Shown: positions 19,411 through 31,400 of the stretch, piece by piece | Position numbering within the stretch: position 1 is the first letter of the stretch | Layout: each line of letters begins with the position of its first letter | Assembly: GCA_011947345.1 (NCBI GenBank) | Contig: JAAVTG010000179.1 | Coordinates: 124,001 to 188,000, forward strand | DNA length: 64,000 bases | From: Phytophthora quininea | Lineage: Eukaryota; Oomycota; Peronosporomycetes; Peronosporales; Peronosporaceae | Direction: 5' to 3' | Notes under the pieces: generated by a model | Told to the model about the DNA's origin: nothing | Seen by the model: only the letters and a program-made list of their open reading frames with translations | The model's database searches: none | Translations under genes and position numbers: made by a program

Positions 19411-21861
19411 ATGCATTCGCCGCTCGCAATCTCGCACATTTCGCTGTCGCAGTCTCAGTCGCAGTCTAACAGCTCCGGGTATGGCAGTCCGAACAGTCGA
19501 AGCAACGTCAATGGCAGTCAAATGTTCGACGTCGAGTCTCCGTCCGCAACGTCCGCTGCAAAGGATTTCTTATATCAAAGAGCGCTGACTCCGAATGCTG
19601 TACCATTGTTGGTGCGATTCCAGAGGTTTCGGATTCTAGCGACAGCAGCGCTCGGATCTGCTGTGGTGGTCGTGATGATGGTGTTTCTTAGAAGAGGGGT
19701 CGTCTTGAGGTCCTACCGAGCCGACAGCAGCGAACCAAGTGAGATTGAGAGTTATAACGTTTACGTTGGACTCGTGACGGCGTTGATGGTCAGGCCGTTG
19801 CTCATGCTGGTGGCATCCGTCGTGCCTGCAGTGCTGCTCTGCTTTTGACGCAGTTGACGATGCAGGAGAAGACTTCCAGGAAAACAAAACTTGTTTTGGC
19901 GTTGTTGGGGAATGTGGTGCTGTGGTTTCTACTCAACGGGTTGATGGCGGTCTACGTGGGCGAGAAAACGTCGCGAGTGGATGCAGTTATCAGCGAGAGC
20001 GATCTATTGGAGACCGAGAGTTCGCAGTCTACAAGTACAAACGGAACATCAAGCGCAGAAACGATTTTACGAAGTGCTATGGTGATGGCGGAGGCAACTG
20101 CAATAAATGATGCAGGACAATGCAGCCGTGCGTCCCCTCGAAGACTACCCGCTGAACTGGACTACGGGTTTCCTTCTCGTCAGTGGCTCAGCGATATGCT
20201 ACCGTTCTCACCGGAGACGACGACTACCAACGCATTAAAAGTGCCACTAAGCGAGAATGTGGAGACATTTTCACTGCCCATGGAGTTCGGCGAAGCGCGG
20301 AATCTTGTCCAGTACGCACTTCGCGCCACCGATGATTATTTTCGAGAACTGGGAACTGAGCCAAACGCCAGCATTTTTGAGCTTCAGGACCTGCCAGACA
20401 ATTTTGATAGCACATCGTCTGATGATACAAGTATGACTGAGGCTTTGATTCAAGCGGCTAATGTCTCGCTGAGTCTCGCAGTGGGAATTCGGTCGCATTT
20501 ACAGAATTTAAGTGTTCCTGAAAGCAGCCTCGAGTTTGTTCATTTTCCTTGGACGACAGACAGCGGCGACGTTGTGTTCAAAGGAGTCACTTTGGAAATT
20601 CCCTTGGATAAAGATTTCTTACGCCGACAGATTGATCTGCTCAATGATACGACCCAGTCTGTGGTTTACGGTTCCAACGTCCTTAAGGGTCTATTTGAGA
20701 TTAACGCGAAGGAGGAGTGTGGACGGAATGGATGCGTCGTGAGCCCCGTTGGCGCTTCTTTGACGACAGCACCGGTTGACGAAGGAAGTCAAGTTCGTGC
20801 GTTGCCGGTTTGCTTGGATGTAAACGGGAAGGAAGACTACGCAGCAACCATGAACGTCGATGGTACCCAATGCGAGCATCGTTCCAGTACTTCGATGTTG
20901 GTATTCAGCTTTGCCAAGCGCATCGTCGGTGACGCCATCAGCTCTTCTCTTTCCACCAGCACGACCAGTAATGGCTCCGTCGTGATGCTGACCAACGCCA
21001 GGAAAATCTATCAGATCACTGCTGGGAAATTATCGTGGCAGACGACCGATTTGGCCGCCAAGTTCCGAGCCACATGCAAGGCGAGCGACTGCAACGGTCT
21101 CGTGTTTCCCTTATCCGATAGCCAACGGCAAGTTATCGTGGGCTTCAACCACATACCAGTGACCAATTTATCCAGTTATTCCCAGATCTGCTGTCCTGGA
21201 CACCACTAGTCACCTCGAACGTGCAGGAGGTCGACAGGAGTGACATCCTCAAAAGCGATTTTGTATTCCCACGCAATTTTGAGGATTCGAGCGACTGGAC
21301 CCCCATCAACGGAGCGAGATGCGAACGTGAACGTGGCGCCTTTATGGATCGAGTCGAGAGTTCACACATGTACTCGGAGAAAGCCCTTCAACCGGCGTAC
21401 CAGTCCGCGTTGTTTTGGCTGTTCCAGAATGGTGTCGTGAAGCAACAGCTTGATCAAACAACGCTCGCATTCGACGATAGTGTGAAGCATGTTGATGTCA
21501 CGCTTTCCGTACCGGAATGGTCCGCCATCTTGACGTTTGTAGGCTGTGCGTTGATCTTCGTCATGGCTGTGCTGATCGTTTTCGGGGCAAAAGACGAGAG
21601 GCTGATGTTGAACGCCATTTCAAGCCGCACCATCTTGCTCGAGTGCTTTTGGACGACGAAGCATTCTCCCATCGACTGCTCAAGTGCGACCTCCTCAATG
21701 TTGGAAACAAGTACTTGGACAGCTCCGAACTGCTTGACCAGTTCGAGATCAGCGGACTGGCTCTCCGCCATCGCAAACGCCCGTCGGACGTTCTAATTGT
21801 TCCTAAGGCGCAGTCGACCACCGCTTCTGCTGCCTCGAGCCAACCTGCGCACGTTGTGTAG
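19411..21861 (+). CDS. Unknown oomycete membrane protein with large ectodomain
   Basis: Starts MHSPLAISHISLSQ; an earlier in-frame non-ATG start is possible. A Ser-rich N-terminus is followed by two hydrophobic segments (near 19640 and 19790) and a third (VLALLGNVVLWFLLNGL, near 19900). A long Thr/Ser-rich region of about 450 residues with several N-glycosylation-type sites (NGTSS, NLSS) follows, then a last membrane segment (FVGCALIFVMAVLIVF, near 21540) and a cytosolic tail ending near 21861. Three frame changes (about 19845, 21195, 21615) each equal one lost base. I recognise no domain; the layout suggests a surface protein with a long extracellular loop. Confidence 0.6.
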
Positions 21862-22026
21862 TGTGCTAATTATTATAGACACGAAATTCAGCTATTCATT
21901 ACTACTGCCAACTTGATGCAAGAGCGGATTCAAATTTGCTCAAGCGAGTATTGCCAATTCCGTTAAAAATTGGATCTCCGAGTCGCTAGGCTGGCCTACC
22001 ACGCCTAACAGACAAGTCCACTACAA

Positions 22027-22342
22027 TGGATGCAAGGCAAACTTCGTATGATTGCCGTGGCCCAATCTTGCGTTCGTGGAAAACAGTGAGCAGAGCGCTT
22101 GGCTATCAAATGCAACCATCCAAACGAAGTCTTTATGCATCGATCCGTGCTCTACTCTATTCTGCTGCTGATTTTGTTCTACTAAAGCGAGCTCTGGCGC
22201 CACAGGCGTCGAGTCCTGAAGGATAGCTGCGTTCTGGTCGACGGTTTTGCTGGAACTCGGCTTTCACAAACAAGTTAACTACATAATTCGCAGTGATCGC
22301 ATGATCGAGAGACTTGTTGCTGGAAGACAATGAACGAGATAC
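22027..22342. repeat. Inverted repeat B, upstream of the amino-acid permease
   Basis: Inverted copy of 18113-18432 (see that entry). It ends about 100 bp before the permease start, with the initiator-like edge facing the permease, so it stands in the same position relative to that gene as copy A does to the RXLR relic. Confidence 0.85.
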
Positions 22343-22442
22343 GCCGAGGCGTATTCCCCTCAAAAATAAGATTTTTGCCTGATTATCCCATTTCTAAGAT
22401 TCACAATCACAGGGCGCTATCATTTTGTCGGAAGGATCCAGC

Positions 22443-24550
22443 ATGGACGAGCTCAAGGTGACGTTGCTGTCTTCCCCTGCGCCCGACGCGGCGTCGCTGC
22501 CGGATGCCCAAGTGCCTCGCCGCTCTCCTCGCGTGCGCGACTTTAAGCTGCGCAGTCGCAAGCCGCTGCCCGCCTGGATGTATCCGCCCGAGGGCGAGAC
22601 GAAGCAACTTTTGGTGCCCCCAGCGCGTTGCAGGCCACTCGACAGCGTCTGGAGACGCCCCACGAGTCTCTGGGCGAATGGCCGTCCACCGCCATCTGCG
22701 GCAATGATATTCTCGCCTCGGTGCTCTATTCTTCGGGCATTGTGGCTGCTAAAGCAGGCAAATTGACGCCATTGGCACAAGCTTTAGTGGCGGTAGTGCT
22801 GTACCTGTTCCGATCCATTTATGAGGAGGCAGTGAGTGCAATCCCCTCAACGGAGGCTCCTACAATGTACTATTGAATACAACGTCCAAGAAGACGGCGG
22901 CGGTGGCTGCTACACTAGGAATCATCTCGTACTTGGCTACAGGAGTCGTGTCGGCGACGTCTGCGTTGAGGTATCTTGATACCCAAGCAGACGTGAGTGT
23001 GGTGCCTGGAACAGTGATGCTACTGTTTACTTTTGCCTTATTGTCAATAATTGGCATTGGAGAGAGCTCGATGGTGGCACTGGTGATCTTCATTGCTCAT
23101 GTGGCGACACTGACGCTGCTAAGTGGGTTTTCCATCTACTACGCCATACTGAATCCAGAGATTTTCACCAAGAATATGCAGACGGATTTCCCCGATGTGA
23201 ATGTGGCGGGAATATCGTGCATGGGAATGTGCTGACTGGCATCTTTTACGGCTTTTCGTCAGCCATGTTGGGCATTACAGGCTTTGAGACCTCAGCGCAA
23301 TTTGTCGAGGAACAAGCGGAAGGAGTGTTCCACAAGACGCTGCGGAATATGTGGATGTTTGCTACGTTTTACAACTTGCTGCTCTCTTTTCTGTCGCTTG
23401 CAGTGTTGCCGTTGGAAGGACCTGGAGGGATCTATGCGGACAAGAACGTAGTGCTTGCTTCGATGGGACGAGTGGTCGCTGGCAGATGGCTTAAAAGTTG
23501 GGTGTCCATTGACGCTTTCATTGTGCTTGCGGGGGTGCTCACGTCGTACGTTGGCATCACGGGACTTGTTAGACGTCTGGCCTTCGATCGAGTGCTGCCT
23601 GGTTTCCTAACGCACACCAACAAATGGCGCGGAACCAACCACCATATTATCCTTTTGTTCTTCGCGCTTCAGGCCAGCCTCGTGATTCTTCTTCATGCCG
23701 ACTCTACAGTCCTTGCCGGTGTATTCACGTTCGCATTCTTAGGCGTCATGGCGCTGTTTGCTTTTGGATGTATGATGCTCAAATTAAAGCGCGAAGATAT
23801 TCCTCGTGACGTCCACGCGCCGTGGTGGAGCTGCATATTCGGACTGGTAATGGTGCTGTTGGGTTTATTGGGAAATCTGCTGGGAGATCCCGCTATCTTT
23901 ACGTATTTTGCGATCTACTTCGTCGTGTTTGCGTCGACGATGTTTATCATGTTGGAACGCGTCTTCATCCTGCGCATCTTGCTTTACATCATGCAGCAGC
24001 TTTTCCCTTCTCGAAGTCGTGACCATGCCGTTGAAGACGTAGAGGCAGCAAAGTCTCAAGGAAAAACAAAGAGTGGGAGCGAACTGGCGCCAAAGGTGGG
24101 CGCACTATCACAGCGGTCTTGCGTGAAATACATTTGCCTGCTTTTGTATTTTTCATCAAGACGCCAGACTTGTCGATTCTCAACAAGGCAATTCTGTACG
24201 TAAGGAAGAATGAACACACGCACAATTTACACGTGGTACACGTGAGTGAGGACGCTGATCTGGACGACGAAGACGCCACTTGTGAGGTGACCGAAGCAGA
24301 CGTGGAGCGACGGAAGTTGGAGAGAGAAAATGTCGAGGATATGAGGGATATGACACGCGTGTTCGACATGACGTACCCAAAGATAAAGATCGACTTTGTG
24401 CATGTTTGTGGCGCAACGTTCGACTCGGCGTTCGTCCACTGGCTGTCCGAAGAACTGCGTGTGCCTCCAAATATGATGTTCATCCGCCAGCCTGGGACCA
24501 AACATATCCACCAGGTCGCTGCGCTTGGAGTCCGAATCATCACGGGATGA
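22443..24550 (+). CDS. APC-superfamily amino-acid permease
   Basis: ATG at 22443 (MDELKVTLLSSPAPDA). The soluble N-terminus is followed by about a dozen hydrophobic segments. The first core block, GNDILASVLYSSGIVA, matches the unwound helix 1 of APC carriers; later come AIPLNGG-type and FGFSSAMLGITGFE-type blocks and a long helix run to about 24000. The C-terminal 150 residues form a soluble domain rich in charged residues (HLPAFVFFIKTPDLSILNK, then RIITG). Four frame changes (about 22630, 22835, 23215 and 24110) each equal one lost base. It should move amino acids or related amines across a membrane; substrate unknown. Inverted repeat B lies directly upstream. Confidence 0.8.
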
Positions 24551-24649
24551 TTCGGATGATAACATACTTGTCAACAGAAGAAAACAAATGATAGATCTCC
24601 GAAATGGATACATTTTTGTTGGTGAATTATTCATAAGCGAACTTCCTGC

Positions 24650-25689
24650 ATGGAGTACGCCAAGAGTGTGCGCGCTGCCCTGCGCCCCCGGACGCTCTTC
24701 GCGTCTGCTTGTCCCGTGCTCATTGCTGTGAGTCTCCTACGCAAGTCCCACGGCAAGTTTCGTTGCTTATCTGCTCCCCAGCACTCCAACCGGCTAAAAT
24801 ACATTTTAAAAATCTGACAAAATCATGCATCTACAGGAATCTCCTTTCTCCAGCTCGATGTGGCGGCTATTCTGGCTATCGCAATGCTCACCCAATTACT
24901 GGGCAATCTTAGTGCGGTCTACAGCAATTTCCATCGTACACTGCAGCCCAAAAGAACCGGAGACAACGACGCCAAGATCGTGCTCAAGTATGCCACAAAC
25001 CTTTTATTTTTTATTATAATTATTTTCTAATTTCCTGTATTTTCTGCAGTTTACTATCGCTAACTCAAGTCCGTCGATGGTCGTTCCTGTTCTACGGTCT
25101 TCAATTGCTGGTGTTGGCTATCACTTACGTGATTTGTGAGAAGAGTGCGGCTGTATCCGGAGAGATGGCATTGCTAGCCACCTTGTCGCTTACTTACTGC
25201 CGCAGTGGGGACGATACGCTCCCTATTGTTGGATTGAACGAAGCTATCATAGCTTGGTCTGTTGGACCTATCACTATGGTCGGGACATCGTTATACCTCG
25301 TCGACGAAGCGCCTTGGGTTGTCATTATTTACGCCCACATTGTGATGGTTTTTACGTGGGCATTTTTACTGCTACAGAGTGCACAGGATGCTCCCTTTGC
25401 ACGGAGTATGGGACGTGAGCATACATCGTTGGCGCTTCGACTGGGTTTTCAGTGGAGCTTCCAAGGATTCCTGCTGTTAATGGTGTCGTGCTTTGGTCTG
25501 TTGATGTTGGTGGGACTCGCATTAGGGCATCTTGGTAACTTGTTGCTGCTGGTGAGTATCGTCAAACTCAAAGACATGAGCGAGGACTTTCGACTGGAAC
25601 GACTTAATCACCTACCGGATCAGTTTGCTCGACTTGCTGCTGCGCTTGGTGTTGGTCTCATCGTTTCTATTGCGATGGGGTTATCCTAG
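24650..25689 (+). CDS. UbiA/MenA-like prenyltransferase homolog, Asp motifs missing
   Basis: Three exons: 24650-24727, 24837-24987 and 25050-25689, with GT-AG introns of 109 and 62 bp. Exon 1 encodes MEYAKSVRAALRPRTLFASA, the typical MenA/UbiA start. The first join needs one extra G at the exon 2 edge (a GG that should be GGG). The helix pattern, LLSLTQVRRWSFL and GLNEAIIAWSVGPITMVGTS align with MenA. But the metal-binding NDxxDxxxD position reads YSNFHRTLQPK, and the second Asp motif reads LLLQSAQDAPFARSMG. It may be an inactive or repurposed member; a quinone-pathway role is not supported by its residues. Confidence 0.6.
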
Positions 25690-25781
25690 AGTACATTCGG
25701 TTGGTTCATGTAGGCATGCGCTGCAAATACAGTTTTGTGTCTGCCTTTACAGGATTCAAATTCTCTGTGGAAACTAGCAGA

Positions 25782-27601
25782 TTACTCTGCTACAGGCGAT
25801 GCAGCAGGTGAAGTGGAATGAGCATTCTTCCGAAGCAGGCGAAAGAAAGCTCGTGCCACAGTGAACGGCACGCGAGCTACCGGCGACAAAGCTGGTGACG
25901 AAGACACTGTTGCTGGGGAAGGAACAGAATTGTGGGCGGATGTCGCGCTGTCGCTGTTGCCGCGAGGTTTTGGTAGTGAGAACACGCGGAATGAAGCGCC
26001 AGTTGTAGGAGTCTTAGCAGCAGTTGGCTTAGCAAAATCGTCATCGTCTTGTACGGATGCAGCTACCTCACTGATCCGGTTAATCAGCCACGAATGCCAG
26101 GAGAGGAATGGGATCTCCTTCGCGATGATTTCGCGGTACCACACATCGATCGCGAGGCGGCTAGACGAACTGAAGCAGCGCTCATGCAGATTGTTCTCGT
26201 GGATGATACTTTGCGCAGTCAAATGGAAGTAGTGGTGCAGCTTCTTGTGCGTTTCCATCTCCGACTCGGATACCTGGACGCGTGTACCATCTTCAGCGAT
26301 TGTGGTTGAAGGGAATGGCGTGTACGGAGTCGCGTTTTCCACGAGGAAAGATCGTCTGCGCTTGATCCGTAGCGGCGACGGCATCGGAGGCGTATTGTTA
26401 CTGTCGGCAGTGTCCGCACTATCGCCCTTCAATTTATCATCCCCAGAAAGGATCTCCGATATGCTTTGCGGCTCTTCGATGATCTCGTCGTCTTCATCGC
26501 TTTCTTCATCATCGCGATCTACAATGGCCTGTGAGAAGTACGACACATGCTCTAGCAGCTCAAGCTCGCGTTGAAGGCGTTTGCATCGAGACTCGGACGA
26601 CAGCAACTCTTCGCTGAGTTTGTTGCTTCGAACCTGTGCATCATCTCGTGCCTCCTCAGCTATCTGTAGCTGTTTTCTTAGCGCTTTCGCTTCTTCCTCG
26701 TGCGCTCGTGCTGCTTTCCTCATTTCCTCCTTCTCGTTTTCCAGGCCACTCATCAGTTTTTGAGCAATCTCTCGCTCCTCTTCCGTCTTCTTTCTGAACG
26801 ACACCTCGATCTGCGCTGCTAGGACCTCGCACTCAAGCGCTTCTTGCTGCTGAATCTCCGCCGCCTGTTTCCACTGTCGAAGGTGTTGAAGCTCATCCTC
26901 ATTACCGCGTACTGTGGCATGCAGCTCCTGCAAGTCTTGCTGGAGCTGTGAGATGGTATCCAAATGGTGCGAATACCTGCGTCCAGCTGGACCTCCAGGA
27001 CTTCCATCACTACCGGTTGGACCCCGACACTCGCATCTATCCACAAACTGTTCAAACTCCTCCGCCAAATTTGCCCTCTCCTCCTCTACATGGGCAAACT
27101 TGCGCTTCCATTGCGCCGTCTCCTGCTGCGAGTGCTCAAGGCGTCGCTGCCACATGTCTCTCTCCCCAGATAACTCCTCCGTCTCCGTCTCCAGTTGGAT
27201 CTTCAGTGTCCCCACTTGCATCTGCAGCTCTTCATTGGCTTCTAGTAGTCCCAGTCCATACTCGGCGGCTTGACGAACCTCCTACAGCAAAGAATAACAT
27301 AGTAGTTCAGTATTCCAGTCAATTGGGTTTATAATTTGACGCCCGTACTTCATCTCTGCGTTCCAGTTGAGCCTTAAGCTTCTCCAGTCTGCTATTGTCG
27401 TCCACAGGCTTGACAGAGATGACTCCGTCCTCTCTAAATGGGAAGAAACATAGCAAAACATATAGGATTAGGAACTGTATCACAATTTGGAGGTGCACTA
27501 TCTGCTCTTGCGCACCCTACGAAGAGCTCCTCGGCGCGGGCACTGGTCTGCACGGTCTCGTGCTTGTCCTGGTTGGGGTGGTCGCTTGGGGCCCGCGTCA
27601 T
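25782..27601 (-). CDS. CC1-box coiled-coil protein 1 (BICD/Spindly-like)
   Basis: Probably three exons on the minus strand: 27601-27521 (start MTRAPSDHPNQDKHE), 27433-27349 and 27281-25782, with introns of 87 and 67 bp. The first join is out of frame by two bases in an AGAGAG context. Exon 3 begins EVRQAAEYGLGLLEANEEL, which fits the CC1 box (AAxxGxxLL) that dynein adaptors use to bind the dynein light intermediate chain. About 250 residues of coiled coil follow, an acidic segment, and a C-terminal part with LSWHSWLINRI and a Ser/Pro-rich tail. The family call rests on the box plus coiled coil; the adaptor role is inference. Confidence 0.65.
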
Positions 27602-28433
27602 GGCTCTGCAACGCGCCAGTCTCCGACGCTGGCAAGTGTGCTGCGCAAGAAGGCAAGTGCTGAAACCTGATTTTGTAGTGGCTGTATGATGCAGACTTTC
27701 AGATACATTTATAGAGAACTTTGTAATACAGAAACCGTAAACGACTCCCCCTCTATTCAGGGGATTATGCATTGAACAACTCTATATAAGAGAATGAATA
27801 CAGTCCACCATTGACGCCTGCTGCCGCAGCAGCTGACTAATTTGCCACGACTGCCGCCGTCTGACGGTTGGATTTGGTTGGTGTCAACGTGGTGAAGGCG
27901 ATGGAATGTGAAGAGAGCTGCTTTTACCGTCTGCTTGCAACGTTCTGGATCATGATAATACGTGACAAGTACTATTTTGCATTGCACGCTTCTTGACAAG
28001 CAATCCCAAGAGTATCTTTGCGATTTTAATCCAGCAACAAGCCTCAGAGCTGATCGTTGGTGCTCACAGAAGCACCGGACCTACGTAACACGCGGCAACG
28101 TATAGAAAATACCAGGTATTGCTGTCGATCCTCGCCGAAGAAACCGTGCAATGGAAGACGACTTCCACAGCACTATCCATGTCTTTGATCAACCAACAAC
28201 GATGAGAACCTACTTTATATTTTGCTTCGTCGACACCGTTAAGATTATCTTGGAGTTTGTATGCACCACCCTGAGAATTCTCGGACGTCCACCCGTCGCC
28301 CGCACGCCACCCATCCACCCACAGCCAAAAAGGTCCTCCAACTGTCTCGCTCAAACAACTTGATTTGGGTATGCCAAATTCCTTAAAGTTTATAAAAACA
28401 TTCGCGCCAGCGCTGGAGTCATCGGAGACGCCC
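27602..28433. other. Intergenic between divergent genes
   Basis: About 0.8 kb separating the minus-strand CC1-box gene from the plus-strand CHD gene. Open frames on both strands look like chance. It should hold both promoters. Confidence 0.45.
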
Positions 28434-31400
28434 ATGGTAAGTGTTCGGAGAGCTTTGTCCAGAGATGGAGACACCCCACGACGGTCTGACTAAGTCATTA
28501 CGTGGTGTGTCTGCGTGGTCAGGCGATGCGCGGAGCCAGGAAGGAGGAGCCTGTCTACCTATCAAGCTCCGAAGAGAGCGAAGAGGTGGACGGCGTCAAG
28601 GTAAGAAAGACAAAAAATAGAGAGATGTCAGGTCTTTTAACTAACGTTTGGATACGTCTAACACGGCTAGCCCCGACCTAAACTCCGCACGAGACGCTCG
28701 GTGGAGGAAGAGCACGCCTCGCCCGAAGCCGCACGACCAGCTAAACGACGACGGGAAGCTGCGAAAAACCGATTCAGGTTTGTAAAAACTATAAAAAGAG
28801 ATTTTATGTTGATGTTTTTACTTAACTTTTTTTTATTGACAGTATGCCGACGATGACGAAGAAGACGAGGACGATGACGAAGCTGACGACGATGATACGG
28901 AAACTATGTGGATCAACCGGAGACGCCATCGGAAGACGAGCAACTGCCAGACAATCGTCGACGAAGTGGACGCGCTCGGAAACAGGTGCAGACGGTAATC
29001 GACCTCTCAGACGATGACTTTATCATGGGCAGCAGCGAGGAGGAGGCGCCAAAGCCCAAGAAGAAGAAGAAGCAGCAAAAAGCAAAGCCAAAGGCAAGAG
29101 CAAGAGCAAAGCTAAAAGCAAGCGCAAACACTCGCCATCCGACTCGAGTGAAGAGCCGTCATACGATGACAGCGACGTGGAGTTTGTGGCGACAGCACGT
29201 GCCAATCCAGAGTCGGACGGGTTTATTGTTGAGAAGATTCTGGCACGGGAGATCCACACGTTGAAGGAGTGGAACAGGATGTGCAACAACAAGAACACAC
29301 GTTTCTTGACGCACTGCTCCATCTTCGTGCCCGAGCAGGAAGAGCAACAGCCGACGAAAGACAAAACTGCAGATGCAAAGCAGGAACCGAGTGAAAAGGT
29401 GGAGAAGGAGGAAAAACTGCAGGAAAGCGCTGCCGCAGGTGAGCAGGAACAACAAAGCGATGGGCCAAAATCGGACGAGAAGAAAGATGATGAACCTGAC
29501 GGCTCTGAGAAGGAGAAAGCCAAAGTTGGCTCTGATGCTGTCGAATCCAAGCAGGCTGAATCTGACAAAGCGGAGGATAAAGCCACGGAAACTTCATCCA
29601 GCGCAGATGAGCAGAAGCCAGCGACGGAAAATAGCGCTCCTGCTGTAGAGAGAAACCTGCTGCGCCAGATGCAGTTATTGACGTCGACGAAGAAGATGCC
29701 GGTGAAGAACGCTTCTTGGTCAAATGGAAGACGTTGTCCTATCTACACACCAGTTGGCAAACAGAAGAAGAATTACTGGAGACGGACAAGAACGCAAAAG
29801 GTAAAGTCCAGCGCTTTCGCGAGAAAGAATACCGCGACATCTATTACCAAAACACACAAGGCGACGAATACTTCAATCCTGAGTTTCGAATTGTCGATCG
29901 CATTCTTGAAATTCGCGATCGACCTCTTGATGACTACGCACCGGACTACGCTGAAGAGGACGGAGAAAAAAGCTTCAGTATTTCCTGATTAAGTGGAAGG
30001 CTCTGCCGTACGATGACATCACGTGGGAACGGGAGGACGATGTAGGTGACGATGCTGCCGTGGCTCAGTACAACGATCGCATCATCCGAGCCGCAAAGCG
30101 TTTTAAAAAGATTGCGCTTGCCAAACACACACCCAAAACCAGCAAGCACAAGCTGAATTTTCGAGGATATACTGCAGAGTCTCGACCGCCATGCAGGAAG
30201 GAGCAAACCTTTCAACTTCGCGACTATCAGCTTACAGGTGTCAACTGGATGCTGTTTAACTGGTACCAGAAGCGAAACTCGATGCTTGCTGACGAAATGG
30301 GTCTCGGTAAAACGGTGCAAACGGTCATGTATATTAATCACCTCGCAGTTGTAGAACGGACGCCACAGCCATTCATCATTATCGCCCCTCTCTACGTTGG
30401 GCCACTGGCAGCGTGAGTTTGACAGCTGGACGAATTTGAACGCCATAGTGTATCATGGGTCTGCCACTGCACGCGGGATCCTTCAGAACTACGAGTTTTT
30501 CCTTTCAGAAGATGAACTTCAGCGTGCTGAGGATCTTTCGGCAAAGAAGTCCGGTTCGACTAATGGAAAGCGATCGACGCCAAAGCCAAAGCGCAACTGC
30601 TATCGTTTCGATGTATTGATTACCACGTACGAAATGGCCTCCGCGACGGACCTCATTAAGCTGGCGCAGATCGATTGGCAGCTCATGGTCGTGGATGAGG
30701 CTCATCGCCTGAAAAACCGCAATTCTAAACTCTCCAATATTCTCCACACAAGGTTTAAATTTGAGAATATGTTGCTGCTAACAGGTACGCCGCTCCAAAA
30801 CAATGTAGAGGAGCTGTGGGTACTCCTCAACTTTTTGGACGGAGAAAAGTTCGATTCCAAGGAAGAATTCCTTGAAAAGTTTGGTGAGCTTACCGACTCG
30901 GCACAGGTTGAACGTTTACATTCGGAATTGAAGCCGTACTTGCTTCGACGTATGAAGGAGGACGTGGAGAAATCGCTTGCGCCTAAAGAGGAGACGATCA
31001 TCGAGGTGGAGCTCACTGTGCTGCAGAAGCAGTATTATCGTGCTATTTATGAGAAGAATACCGAGTTTCTTGCGAGAGGCAACAAAAGGGGGACGCGCCG
31101 ACTTTAATGAACGTTCTGATGGAGCTCCGTAAGTGCTGCAACCACCCCTTCCTCGTCAAAGGTGTGGAGGAGCGCGAAGTCCGGAGGCTGGCACAACAAA
31201 AGGCCGAGTCGAAAGAGGAAATTCAGAAACAGATTAGTGAGAGTCTCGTTACGTCTTCAGGAAAGCTAGTGCTGCTGGACAAGCTTCTGCCTCGCTTGCA
31301 AGAAACCAAGCATCGCGTGCTTATCTTCTCACAGTTTAAGATCATGCTGGACATCATCCAGGACTATCTTGCGTTGCGGCGATACAACTGTGAACGCATC

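Noticed and set aside
28064..28474. 136-codon minus-strand open frame upstream of the CHD gene
   Set aside because: No domain or conserved feature, and it overlaps the CHD promoter and first exon.
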